A stretch of DNA of 64,000 nucleotides, taken from contig ML213519.1 of the NCBI GenBank assembly GCA_004369045.1, positions 1 through 64,000 of the forward strand, in the 5' to 3' direction. Positions 32,590 through 47,045 of this stretch are shown here, in pieces (the first letter of the stretch is position 1; each line of letters opens with the position of its first letter). This stretch comes from Heliocybe sulcata. Taxonomy: Eukaryota; Basidiomycota; Agaricomycetes; Gloeophyllales; Gloeophyllaceae. The position numbers and the translations under genes were made by a program. The notes under the pieces were generated by a model. The model searched no databases. It worked only from the letters and a program-made list of their open reading frames with translations, and was not told the origin of the DNA.

Positions 32590-34194
32590 TCAGGTGGAAT
32601 CTCCATCAGGGGAGCTATCATCCACGGGAGCCCATTCCTCCTTCACATCATTATACCTCATTTGTCCCTTACTGGTGAACAACACTCCTCCAGTCAAAGC
32701 ATCCCATACTCGAACGGTACGATCATCTGATCCCGATACAATTCTTCTCCCATCCGGCGACCACGCAACTGACCGAAGCCAACCGGTATGTCCCTTCAGC
32801 GGACCAAGAATTGTCGATCGTGTCGCGACATCCCAGATTCGGATTGTTTCGTCCAGAGATGCTGAAGCCAGACAGGAGCCCTCTGGCGAGAATGCGACGG
32901 AATAGACAATACCATTATGTCCCCTGAGTGGACTACCTATTGGCTCGCCTGTCGCGACCGACCAGATTCGGATGGCACTGTCAATGGATCCGGAAGCAAG
33001 ACAAGTGCCATCAGGCGAGAATGAGACAGACATGACACCGAACTCGTGTTCATGCAATGGGTCGCCAACAGGGTAACCAGTAGTCGTATCCCATATTCGG
33101 ATAGTTCTGTCGTCGGAGGCCGATGCTAGCAGCGTCCCATCCGGTGAGAATGCAACAGACAACACCCAGCCCGTATGGCCAAGCAGTCGACGGGCCGTCG
33201 CTTTGCCAGTCCTGGCATCCCAGAGAACATTTGTGTGATCGTTCGATCCCGAGGCGATACTCTCTCCATCTGGAGAGAAGGCTATGGTATTGACCCAGTT
33301 ATCATGGGCCTTGATGTCGATCAGGTTCTCTCCAGTCGCAGCATCCCATACCAGCACATGTCCAAGGATATCTCCAGATATTAGCCTGTCTTCCGCGAGG
33401 GAGAAAGCAACCGTAAAGACGGTAAGATCTCGATGAAGCGGAGGATACCGGAGCACGCCCGTTGTCGAATCCCACACTTGAATAGTTCCATCGCTAGATG
33501 CGCTTGCAATGTACTGGCCATCTGGAGAGAAGACGGCACTACAGACGTGGCTGGTATGATGGCAGACTTGTGGCGGAGTTGAGGGAGGTTGCTCTGGCCC
33601 AGATCTGAGATATATTTGTCGGATAAGATTGGTAGGTGGCGCAGACTCCAGTCCATCAGTGTAGACTGCCATTGGATTCTGCAGCACAGTACTGTGGTTC
33701 AATATATGGCGCATAAACTGCAGGGCGTGCTGACATAACTCAGTATCCAGTCGGTGCTGGTTCGGCCACTCTCATTAATAAGTAGAGATTGACTACGTAA
33801 CAACAAGTTTACTCACTTTCGAAACCCAGTCAACGAGAGCACCTAATTCAATGACAGGGTCATAGCTGAGGTTCGGTCCTTGGACCACTAGAATGATATG
33901 GATCCATTTCAGGAAGAGTTTCGAGAGAAAATCCTGGATCTGTCGCGCTATTGTCTTATCCTGCGGCCGACACTGGATCACATGGTATATCCAATATTGG
34001 CTCGCATATGGGATGTGCGGGTGCTCTTGCCAAGAATGCTGTTCGATTGTCAGAGTGTCGCGCATATGAGCGTCGATATAGTCCTTCATCCGTACTAGAC
34101 AAGACATGAAAACAGCTTTGTGGTATTCTTCGGCATCGATATACCATCCCGCGCTCCCTGAGATTTTCTCATTGGGGGAGCTTGCTCGGCACGA
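32590..34194 (-). pseudogene. NLR gene, 3' part: post-NACHT region and WD40 repeats
   Basis: This is the C-terminal half of a NACHT-WD40 NLR-type gene whose N-terminal half lies at 41,875-44,272. The 5' edge encodes RASSPNEKISGSAGWYIDAE and then MSCLVRMKDYIDAHMR, a family region that normally follows the NACHT winged helix. An intron near 33,720-33,815 leads to LDTELCQHALQF and seven WD40 repeats between 33,570 and 32,640 (for example GHTGWVLSVAFSPDGTLL and DRTIRIWDTTTG). The repeats are very alike, typical of fungal NLR propellers that are homogenised and diversified quickly. The frame ends in an acidic tail, SSPDGDST. Insertions separate this part from its NACHT, so it cannot be expressed as the full receptor. 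Confidence 0.85.
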
Positions 34195-34199
34195 TAATG

Positions 34200-34471
34200 T
34201 TTTGAGACTGAAGCTTAGGCTAGGCTAGAGTATAATGATCTCAGTCAATGCTCCTGCATATCGACTGTGTATTATACTGTACCTAGAGTATAATGATCTA
34301 CTCTACTAGTCAGATACTGTGTAATACACCGAATACATTCAAGCTTACCTCAGTCAATGCTCCTGCATATCGACTGAGGAAAAGAAGAAGAGTAAGGGAA
34401 CACTCGCATATACCCGCTGCGTGTCATCACGTGGGTGAAGGTAAACATCTTCACATCACCGATCCGCAACA
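34200..34471 (-). repeat. Copia 3' LTR
   Basis: 272 bases, apparently identical to the other LTR. The outer flank is the TAATG target duplication. The LTR contains a repeated AGTATAATGATCT motif and a repeated CAATGCTCCTGCATATCGACT motif. Confidence 0.93.
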
Positions 34472-37400
34472 CTCCTCCTTGATGTGAAGACTATAACCAA
34501 CCGAGATACGCATGACTCCTCCTCGCATGGGAAAATCAGAATGTACTCCTCCTTAGCCTTGTATCCGAGAGCATAAGCCAAGACGATTGCACAAGTGAAT
34601 GAAAGGTCCTGGTTCGAGCGCTTTTGTGAAGATGTGGGCAACATTATCCTTCGTGTTGACATAGCTGACATCGAGCGCGCCTCGGTCGTGGCATTCACGG
34701 ATGTAGTGATGTTTGATGTCAATATGTTTTGTTCGAGAGTGAAAAGATGGGTCGCTCGAGAGCACGATGGCGCCATTGTTGTCGCAGAGGAGTGACGTTG
34801 GCTTTTCTTGTTTAAGATTTAGACCTTCTAGTAGTGCTCGAAGCCAAACAAGCTCTTTTGCAGATTCAGCGGCGGCCACGTATTCAGCTTCGCATGATGA
34901 TGTGGAGATGGTCTTCTGCTTACGCGAACACCAGGTGATCATTCCAGACCCGAGCGTAAAGCAATATCCGCTCATGGAACGCCGAGTGTCAGGGCACATT
35001 GCATAGCCAGCATCAGTGTAACCGGATAAGCTGTCGACTAGTGGTCCACCAAGGCATAGTTTCAGGTCGCGAGTTCCTTTGAGGTAGCGTATGACACGCT
35101 TTGCCGCTTCCCAATGAGTAGGGCCATAGCAGTCCAAGAATTGACTGAGGTAAGTGACGGCGTAAGCGATGTCGGGACGGGATCCAGTAGCCAAGTAGTT
35201 CAATGAGCCAACCAAAGAGCGATACGGTAGCGACGCCGCTATCAACTTCTCCTCCTCGGTCTTTGGGGAGTGTTCAAGACGCGATAGACGGAGACCTGGA
35301 TCCATAGGTGTAGACACAGGGTGAGCAGCCGTCATGTTGAACTGCGATATGATACGGTCGATAAGAGCAGTTTGAGACAAAGCCACTTGGCGGGAGTCAC
35401 GATTGCGCTCGATGGCGATACCGAGACAGAACTTGGCCTCGCCTTGGTCAGATATTTGCCATTTCTCCCGTAATTGGTTTTTGAAACGCTCATTGGCAGC
35501 CGCTTCACTGGCGATGGATAGAAAATCGTCGACGTGGACGCCGCTGATTACAGTACCATGTTCGTCGTGACGGTAATAGATGCAGTGCTCACAAGATAGT
35601 TGGGTAAATCCGAGCTCGGTCATTCGGTCATGCATGGTTCGGTTCCATATGCGTCCCGCTTGTTTCATGCCGTAGAGGCCCTTCTGGAGTTCCCATACCC
35701 AGTCTTCCTTGCCGGGTTCCTCAAAGCCCTCTGGTTGTTCCATGTAGCAAACCTCATCGGCAGGAAGAAGACCATAAAGAAAAGCAGTTTTTATGTCGAT
35801 TTGTTGTGCGTCCCAGCCCAGAGCGGCAGCCAGATGAAGTAGTAAACGGAAAGACTCCATGCGCATTGTCGGGGAGGTGGTTTTATTATAGTCTTTGCCG
35901 AATATCGCCTCAAATCCTTTGCAAACGTAGCGCGCCTTGTATCGGGCAGGATCTCCATTCTCGTCACGTTTGAGACGGAAGACAGGTCGTCCACGCATGA
36001 GTTTGCGTCCTGGGGGCATAGAAGAACGAGGTACCAACTTGTACACTCCGAGTTCCTTTAGCGAAGCGAATTCGTCAAGAAGAGCCTTATGCCATTGGTC
36101 AGCATCCGACAGTGACATAGCTTCTTTGTAGCTTCTAGGATCATCCGGGTACTCAACGTCAATGTGGCCATCCTTCAGTGCGGTGTAAGATTCATGAATT
36201 AGAGCTAACGCTTCGTCGATGGTTATGGGTCCATCATGATTGCGTTCTGCTCGTTCTTGACGGAGACGTTCACCACTGGCCTGAGATTCCATAACAGCTC
36301 GTTGTAAGTTCGAGATTTTGGGTATACCTTCCATCGCGGCTCTTTTGTCACTAGGTATTATGGTCCGCGTCGATTGGCGTAGAACAGGCTCAGAAGGAGG
36401 TATGGGCGTAGGTTCAGGCACGTTGTCAGGTGGCAGGGACGGCTCTCGATCAGCAGTATCAGACTCGAAAGACGGACTGGATATAGAGGGCACCTCAGGC
36501 AAGAGCGGTAGTTGACCAGAAGTATCGTCGTCAAGATGGATTGGGTCAGATGAATCACCAGAATCAGGGGAATTGAGGATGACACCTGGTTGGTATGGCC
36601 TCGGTTGAGCTTCATGAGATTCGATAAACTTCACATGATATGAGAGGATGAGTCGCCCAGTTTGGCGATGGTAGCATTTGTATGCTTTCGAATTTGGACT
36701 GTAGCCAATAAGGACACACTCCAATGAGCGAGGATTCACCTTCGGATTATATTCGTTCTGTATAAGAACGAACGAGGAACACCCAATTTCGCGTAGGTGC
36801 GAGACATCAGGTTTATAGCCATAATATGCCTCAAACGGCGTCATTGATGTGAGTGTCCGCGTCGGTGTTCGAACGGTCAAGTAGGCTGCAGTCTCGATGA
36901 AATGATCCCATAGGCTCACTGGTACGTTGGCCTGAAGACGCATAGATCTAGCGCGGTTTCGTAGTGTTCGATGTACACGTTCGACGCGCCCATTATGAGC
37001 TGATACGTGTGGTGCAGTTAGCTGCTGCCGGGTACCGCGAGTAGCAAGCCAAGCGGTCATCTGCGTGCTCTTCAGCTCACCACTATCTGTACAATATACC
37101 CCAACCTTGAGATTTGTCTCAAGCTCTCGTTCTCGTTCCCAAGTCTGGAGAGCCGGAAAAGCGGCATCTTGCGAACGAAGAGGAATGGACCACACAAACG
37201 AGGAGTAGTCGTCGATCAAGTTCAGTACAAATTTGTTCCATCGTCCTGAAACTACGGACTCCTCCATGAGGTCGGCGTAAATGATCCCCAACCGCCTATC
37301 TGCCCTTCTCCCCTCGCGAACCTTTGGAACGGAGTTCTTGGACTGCTTGCCAAGAATGCAATGTTCACATTTCGCAGGTTCATGGGAGATATCGATGGGC

Positions 37401-39390
37401 GTACCTTTCGCGAGTCCCTTGCGTGCCATATCCATGATAGATCGCACGTTCAGGTGCCCAAGACGGCGATGCCAAACGGCGATGTTCGGGATATGCACTG
37501 CAAAGTAGGTGTGTTCCGTGGACGGTTTGACAAGGTGTAGGCGGTACAGAGAACGCGTGGTCAAGGAACCGGTGGCGACAGTTGTGCCATTCCGTTTGAT
37601 CATCCATGCCTTGTCATCGTCAAAGAGTACCATCAATCCAGTGGTCTTGGTAACTTTGGAAACAGATATCAAGCGGACCGCCGACTCGGGTATATAGAGA
37701 GCATCTTCGAGTAGTATCTCGATTCCGCGAGTGACACGAAGCTTGATTTTCCCCATTCCAATGGCATGGATAACAGTGCCTCCAACGCCAGCGACGGGGT
37801 GCGGTGGGATGCGACGAATATCGTAGAAGTCACTCTGGTATGGCGATATATGTGTAGTAGCACCGGAGTCAACGAAGAACGGCGTATCCTCAAGGTCAGC
37901 GACAGGGACACGATCTTTAGAGTTGATGGGCGCAATAGTAATTGCTGCGATGTCGACATGAGTCCTCTTGTGTTTAAGCCAGTTCACCGTCGTTTTGTTA
38001 GGGCTGTCGATAGCCAAGTGAGTCTCGTACTCGATACGATCAGCATCTGGTTCGGTATATTGATGGATCCACTCAGGTAGAGGGCGCATCGGTTCGATGT
38101 GGAGAACCTGACTCTCTTGTGTTGCTATAGTAGACGGAACTGGAGACGTAGCAGCGAGAAATACAGCTTCGTTGGTTATGCTGTCCAGAATATATGCGCG
38201 TCCGGATTTATCGTGACGTACGCCGCTAGTCTGACCAGTGTTGGTTGAAGACGCAGGAAGGGTGGAAACAGCATTACGAGCGCGTCGCTTGGCCGCAAGT
38301 ACTTCATCGCGGCGGCCTTCCATCGGACCCCCCTGCGCCCAGCACGTATCAACCTTGTGCCCGCGACCGCCACAATGGGAGCAAGCTCTTGCATTCCCAG
38401 ATGGAACTTTAGGCAAGGACTTGGACTGAGCAGCGAGAGCTTCAGTTGGCGTCGACAGAAGGGGTGCCTGAGCGTCGCGTTCGGTCAATTTTTGCTCCAT
38501 ATCGAGACGAGTCCGAATGTGGTCGGATGTGAATGGATGACTAGCAGTAGATGCGGCAAGAGAGGAGGCAACTTGATCGCGAATATTGGGGAAGTCCTCG
38601 AGAGCGTTCAGCATCAAGATGGTCAAGAAGGATTCTGGAGTAGGCAAGCCAATAGCGTATATGCGCTCGACAAGGTTGGATAAGGCGAGACTGGTCTGCG
38701 CGAAGTGCTCAGATCGAGAGTACCGAGCGCGGAAAGCCTCTTGAATCAATAGAATTTGCGCTAGAGGGCCCTGCTGTTCGTGACGATTTTTGAGCGCGGT
38801 CCATACCTCGCTAGCCAGTTTAAGTCCTTCAAAACACCGGTACTCCTCCTCCTCGACGCGCATCGCGATAAACGATTTCACCGCCTTGTTGTTGGTATCC
38901 TAGTTAGCCGTCGCCGTAGGTTCAATAGTAGGGTCCGGGCGAGTAATAGTGCCGTCGAGCCATCCAGACAGACTGTACAGGCTAAGTGTGCTATCCATGG
39001 TCCGTGACCATTGCGGCCAGTTGTTCTTGGCCAAGGACAGCATGAGCGCGTTCGTCGCCGAGATTAGGGACCCAGGGATTTGGATTAAAGGGATCCATGG
39101 CGGATGCGGCATCGAGTACACATTTTGTGGCAAGGCTAGAGACGGCGTAGGAGCAGACAGAGACTCGGACTGAGGAAGTTCTGGAGTATGACCCGACATT
39201 GTGAAAGCTCAGCAAAGGGAAGAGGCCAGCGAAAAGACAATAGACGCGTCTCGAGAGGAACGCGGGGTACGGTGCGCACGTTGGTGGGCGCTTCGGGTGC
39301 AGTAGAGACCTCGGATCAAAAGCCTTAAAGCCTAAATGCTTCCGCGACTCGGATGTAAATCAGAGTGCGAAGTAGCAACGGCTCATAACC

Positions 39391-39662
39391 TTTTGAGACT
39401 GAAGCTTAGGCTAGGCTAGAGTATAATGATCTCAGTCAATGCTCCTGCATATCGACTGTGTATTATACTGTACCTAGAGTATAATGATCTACTCTACTAG
39501 TCAGATACTGTGTAATACACCGAATACATTCAAGCTTACCTCAGTCAATGCTCCTGCATATCGACTGAGGAAAAGAAGAAGAGTAAGGGAACACTCGCAT
39601 ATACCCGCTGCGTGTCATCACGTGGGTGAAGGTAAACATCTTCACATCACCGATCCGCAACA
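39391..39662 (-). repeat. Copia 5' LTR
   Basis: 272 bases, apparently identical to the LTR at 34200-34471. On the minus strand it begins TGTTGCGG and is followed directly by the putative primer-binding site. The flanking TAATG lies at 39663-39667. Confidence 0.93.
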
Positions 39663-40055
39663 TAATGATACCACTGCACTAAAATAAAAAGAAAAAGAAA
39701 AAGAAAAAAGGAAAAAGGGGATTGGCTCAAAGAGCCCTGTGGCATATCCGGATGTAGTCCACTGCGACTGGTAGCATTCAGTACCTCGCCTTCGAGCTCG
39801 CAATACCATGGTATTTTAAGGAACTCAGAATCTATATGATCAAGGCATTCCATAATTTCCATTTTTTTCTCCCGGTCTTCGACCGGGCAACAGACCAGTG
39901 CCCAAGCTTCACAGAAGCCGAAGGCTGGAAAGCCAGGGGAGAAATAAGCTGCATAAATACAACAGTATGTTTCTGGCACTCAATATCACTAGAAAGGCGC
40001 TCCATAACTCTCCTCGAGGTGCTCTGAGCGGGAAGGCGAGAGGGCGGACACGATG

Positions 40056-40135
40056 NNNNNNNNNNNNNNNNNNNNNNNNNNNNNNNNNNNNNNNNNNNNN
40101 NNNNNNNNNNNNNNNNNNNNNNNNNNNNNNNNNNN
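40056..40135. other. Assembly gap (80 N)
   Basis: Run of unresolved bases followed by a T-rich stretch. It falls inside repeated or inserted DNA, which likely caused the assembly break. Distances across it may not be real. Confidence 0.99.
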
Positions 40136-40183
40136 TTTTTTTCTCGTTTTATTAAGAGGTGTAACTCGTCCTATGGATCACCT

Positions 40184-40457
40184 ATGATATTGAGCGGAGT
40201 ACGAACTATCCAAGTCAGTTCGGCAAAATCTGCCATGCTCCAGCAACGTTGTCGCTCTTACAGCAGGCACGGTATGCACAGGCTAACCAGCTGAAGGTTA
40301 CGGAATGTAATATAGCCCTTGCCATATTTTAGTTTATAGGTCCTTTAGGTCTTTTTTACAGTTTCCACGTTCTGTAAGCTCTGTGCAAGGTGGTTTCCGC
40401 GTCACCACTAGCCACGTGAACCTTCCTATTCTGGATTGAAACTCCGCTCAATATCAT
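40184..40457. repeat. MITE-like element with 17-bp inverted ends
   Basis: ATGATATTGAGCGGAGT at 40184-40200 is the exact reverse complement of 40441-40457, enclosing a 274-base unit without coding capacity. Length and perfect short inverted ends fit a small non-autonomous DNA transposon. No clear target duplication was found. Confidence 0.65.
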
Positions 40458-41845
40458 TATCAATATCATGCCTGGGAGTGAGTAACGCCCCGCTTGCTCC
40501 CCCTTTTGTTACGCTAGGGGAGGCCAAAATCGTTAGTGCCGGCCAATCCTAGCCTAAGGTTGGAAACACGTGGCACGCCCGCTTTCAGTGTGCTGCGTTC
40601 CCGCGCGAGCAGCGTTGCCACGTGGCACATCCGGCCTTCACTCCCGAGCCCCGAAAACATGCAAATATACACAGCTTCCCATTACTTTCAGCTCTTGTCT
40701 GGGGTGGACTACTTCTTGCACTACCTCTGGAGATTAAGGAGCTCTGGAGACATTGCCAGCTTGGGAAGATCTGAACATTGAGTGCCTTTAAGACCGGCTA
40801 AGTACTCCTTGGAAAATAAAATACATAATAAATGGAGGTCAAATATTCTGCGAGACAATGCCAGAAGGAGGATTATCTACAGAATACCATGCTAAAGTGC
40901 AGCAACAATGGTAACGAAAAATAAGTAGAAAAAACCAGCTGTTCAGAGTATTTCTCATACTTTCCTGTAGAGGATCTGTTTTAATACGATGGTTAAAAGA
41001 TACATCATTTCCAAGGCTGAAAAATCCTGATAGTGAAACTTAGGGAGTTGTTTGCAGAGTCAGCTGAAGGGCAGAAAAAGCACTCAATGAATTATATCCT
41101 AGAGAGTCAGGAAGTGCATCAGATGCATGGACAATTAATGTGTACCAACTGCACCCCATGGTCCTATTTTGACATTGACCAAACTACTATCATTGCACAG
41201 GAGTTGGCAAAATTTGCAAAGTACTCCCATTCATACTCCTTAAAGCACTGCTCAAGCACTCATACTCGACCAAAAAATATAGGGTTACTTCAGGCAGGTG
41301 GATATACATTAGGATACATGCTTTATGAAGTCAGAATGCCGATATGCACGATGGGTCATCAATGGAGGTGGCGAAGACTGTTGCGGAATCCGTGTGACTC
41401 CAACATGATGGATCTCTCTCCTGCAATTTCCACAGCAAGCCAAAAATACTGAGAAATTATAATTGTGTACTAAAAATGTCCGTGCAGAATAGAGTGTACT
41501 TGCAGCCACTCAGAAGGATGCTCTACTAAGTATTTCAGTGACGTCACTAAGGAAAGAATACAACTTGGCCACCAGCAAACAATGATGCACTAAGGTATTC
41601 GGCGGTTTCCGAGAGGTAAGAAACTTAGCCTTGCAAATACACTCTAATGCCAATAAGGGAGCTGTTTTGTAATCAGTGCAGCATAGCGGAATTTACATGC
41701 AGGTTGGCAGGTTTTTGCAACTCCCATGCCATGATAGTGCACGTGAAGGCAACAGAAGCCATCCAGCCGACCTGCAGCCCACAAGTTTTCCGGAAAACTA
41801 ATTAAAATTGTGTAATGTACTTACATAAAATAAGCTCTCCCTGAA

Positions 41846-41866
41846 GTATGTGGGAAACCCACATAC
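41846..41866. repeat. Perfect 9-bp hairpin at insertion edge
   Basis: GTATGTGGG and CCCACATAC flank a 3-base loop, ending 8 bases before the NLR coding sequence resumes. A hairpin so near a junction resembles the 3' end structure of Helitron-like elements, but the canonical CTRR end is absent. Confidence 0.6.
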
Positions 41867-41874
41867 AAGCCATA

Positions 41875-44272
41875 TTATTCCAGGTATTCATAGAATGACT
41901 TGTGTAAGAACCGGACAGGCTGTGAATCGCTCGAAGTTACGAGCGTCTTCAGCCTGACGAATGTATCGGTAGCAAATCGACCATTGGCAAGGAGTCTGCT
42001 GATGATCTCCGGCGTCATTCCAGGGGGAGTTTGAGCGACGACGACGGTGCCTACAAAATCACGAATTTCCTTTTTGATGAAGTCGCCGCCTCTATCCCCG
42101 ACCAAGTATTGCAAGGTGGTCTCGTACATCCGACGGAGGCGTTCATCGGTATCCGAGTCAGTATGCGTGGCATCACCTAGAATAAGGCTGATATGCTTCT
42201 CTGGATGTATCCTGATGAACTGTAGGTCAGGGAGGCCCAAATGAAGAGACCCCCTGCGCGGACGGTAAGCTGATGAACAATATCGTCTCGGCTGAGGTCG
42301 GTACTTGTGAGCTGCGCACTCATCTCTTCAATCTTCGCTTGGAAATAGAGACGGATATCCCGAGCGGCCTCCTCAGCATCCACGTCTATCCACAATGGCC
42401 GCATGACCCGGTTCTTCAACGGACTCAGCAGCTCCGAGATGTCGGGGGTAGGTCGACTGGTCAGTATGAAACGTACGAAATTCAGGCTCGGCCCGAACCC
42501 TTTTGATATCACATCTTTGAGCAGGAGTTCGCGCGACTGTCCCTGGGTGCACTCGTCAAGTGCATCCACTAGGACCATGATAGGACCGCCGTCCTTCAGC
42601 CCATCGATGCTCATCAAAGGCTGGACGACCAGGCGCTGGAACTGCTGGTGAGGCGACAGTATCTGCAAGTCCGCAATCTTCCGAACGGCCTTTGCAACAG
42701 CGTCTCCGATACGGTCATCGAACTCAGCTAGCTTGTAAGCCAGCGTCGTGACGAACCGCCTTGCATCACGCATACCAAGTGCCCCATCTCGGCGAAAAAG
42801 AATGAAAGCACCAAGACGTCCTTGAGGGCCAATGTTAGAGACATGATCCGCGATGCTGAATGCCAGCGTCGTCTTCCCGGATCCCAGCGGCCCAGTCAGC
42901 CACATTATAGAATTGTCGTCCCGAGAGAACCACTGCAAGATTTCCTCCATGTACTCTGTGCGTGTACCACCAAGGCAACGGTTATCGGCGCTCCCGTCTT
43001 GTGGGTGAGGCTGAAGTCGCTGCAGAACAGCCTGTCTCTCTGCGGCTGATGGGCCACCGTCAGCGAATCCCAAGTTTCGTTGGAGAAGGAGCCTTACCTA
43101 GCGATCTGATACTCTCGTACGTAGCAAGAGAAACAACGGCAATGGTCCTTATTGACCTCCTAGTGAAGGCATCATAAAACGCCAAGAATGCGTCTTGGAA
43201 CTCTTGCATCTTCGAATCAGCAGCGAGATTCGTCAAGCGGCCTGAGAGTACGATTTTTGTTTGTAGGACTCAGACCAGCAAACAAGGACAACATACAGAA
43301 GAAGCCTCCGGAGAAGTACTGTGAAAGAAACAGTGCACATTCCGATGTCTGCTTCATCAGATCGCCGAAGATGCCTTCGAACTCATCCAATTTCTGAAGT
43401 ACGTCCTCCTCCCGCGCGACTTTGTACGCCGCGACCATGGAATTCCATAGATCAAGGGCCTTCTTGGTTCGCGTCCGCTCAGCTTGCAGAACCTGGGTGC
43501 ATATGGTTATGGTTCAACAGGCATACCATAGCCGAGAGTCTATTACAAACCTTCCATGCGATCGAGAGTAAGCTCCAGGCTGCTTCGGCAAAGGGATGGA
43601 TCTGCCAGGATAGTATGGATCGTGAATCTCTCGGTAGATCGCCCGGCTCTGGACGCACCTTGGCAACCTCGTCGAAGAATGCCTTAAATGGCTCAATGGA
43701 ATCCAGCACAGACGAGACGGACGACCAATTTTCCGTGACATTCTCGACTGTCCCTCACAGAACAGTGACCGTATCGTTCGCACGGGTGAGCTGTGGACTG
43801 ATAACGTCATCGCTCGGATGAACAGACAATAGCGGGGCATCATTGACCGAGCCGTAATGTGTGCAGCATATAATCCGGACGGCGAGGCCAGCATCTGTGG
43901 TGCTTTTCAGCTCGAGGGTTACTTCCTGACCTTTGCGACAAGGTCAGGGTTGGAAGTGAGCGTAGCTACTCCAAACTCACCGTTGCGGTCTCGAAAGAAC
44001 CGAAATGATCGCTCAGTACTTCCTACGATCTGTTCCCGCGCCCATCGTCTATAATACAGAGTAAGGGAGACCGAAGATTGGGTATCGATGCTGGAGCTGA
44101 GGGCACCAGTAAGTCTTGCTTCGCTAGACACGGGAGCAAGGGGAGGGACCCATGCCCGGGACGGCCCCTTCACTTCGATGGCCTTTGTATCCTGGATCCC
44201 CTTCCCCGACCGAATACGCATAAACAGCTTCGTCTGCCTTCTACTAGAATCGACAGGCGGGAGTCCTTCCAC
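41875..44272 (-). pseudogene. NLR gene, 5' part: N-terminal domains and NACHT
   Basis: Minus-strand exons of a NACHT-type NLR. A likely C2-like N-terminal segment (SVSLTLYYRRWAREQIVG) lies near 44,050. Helical blocks typical of basidiomycete NLRs follow (IHPFAEAAWSLLSIAWKV near 43,600; LQKLDEFEGIFGDLMKQTSE near 43,370; FQDAFLAFYDAFTRR near 43,170). The NACHT exon has the P-loop GPLGSGKTT near 42,880, Walker B IMVLVDALDECTQ near 42,560 and a sensor-like FILTSRPTPDISELL near 42,450. It runs to FLHKSFYEYLE at 41,875, where inserted DNA begins. The WD40 half lies past the insertion at 32.6-34.2 kb. Such proteins act in fungal self/non-self recognition and cell-death control. As it stands the gene is broken by insertion; at most a NACHT-only product could be made. 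Confidence 0.85.

Positions 44273-47045
<2,773 letters not shown>

Larger units (their letters stand above)
34200..39662 (-). mobile_element. Ty1/Copia LTR retrotransposon, young
   Basis: LTR element of 5,463 bases on the minus strand. Its two 272-base LTRs (34200-34471 and 39391-39662) look identical by eye, and it is flanked by a 5-bp direct repeat TAATG (34195-34199 and 39663-39667). The internal gag-pol region runs from about 39,200 to 34,550 in Copia order: gag with a zinc knuckle (CSHCGGRGHKVDTC), protease (VDSGATTH), GAG-pre-integrase and integrase, reverse transcriptase, then RNase H (STSSCEAEYVAA). Integrase before reverse transcriptase defines Copia. A likely primer-binding site (GGTTATGAGCC) abuts the 5' LTR. 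Identical LTRs mean a very recent insertion. The element looks whole apart from about one break. It landed inside sequence that already interrupted the NLR gene. Confidence 0.95.
39668..41874. mobile_element. Older insertion(s) within the NLR gene, unclassified
   Basis: This DNA plus the Copia element separates the two NLR halves, so it is foreign to the gene. It is less GC-rich than the flanking exons. It contains an A-rich run (39,680-39,720), an 80-base run of N (40056-40135), a MITE-like inverted repeat pair (40184-40457), several short frames without recognised domains (for example 41,033-41,452), and a perfect hairpin at its right edge. No transposase is visible. The Copia element inserted into its left edge, so this DNA is the older insertion. 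Its exact termini could not be set. Confidence 0.6.

Noticed and set aside
39668-41874. Canonical Helitron call for the older NLR insertion
   Set aside because: There is a terminal hairpin, but no 5' TC, no CTRR end and no Rep/helicase sequence, so the class is left open.
32590-44272. Two independent genes, a WD40 protein and a NACHT protein
   Set aside because: The order, strand and the family-typical sequence on either side of the insertion fit one split NLR better than two complete genes.
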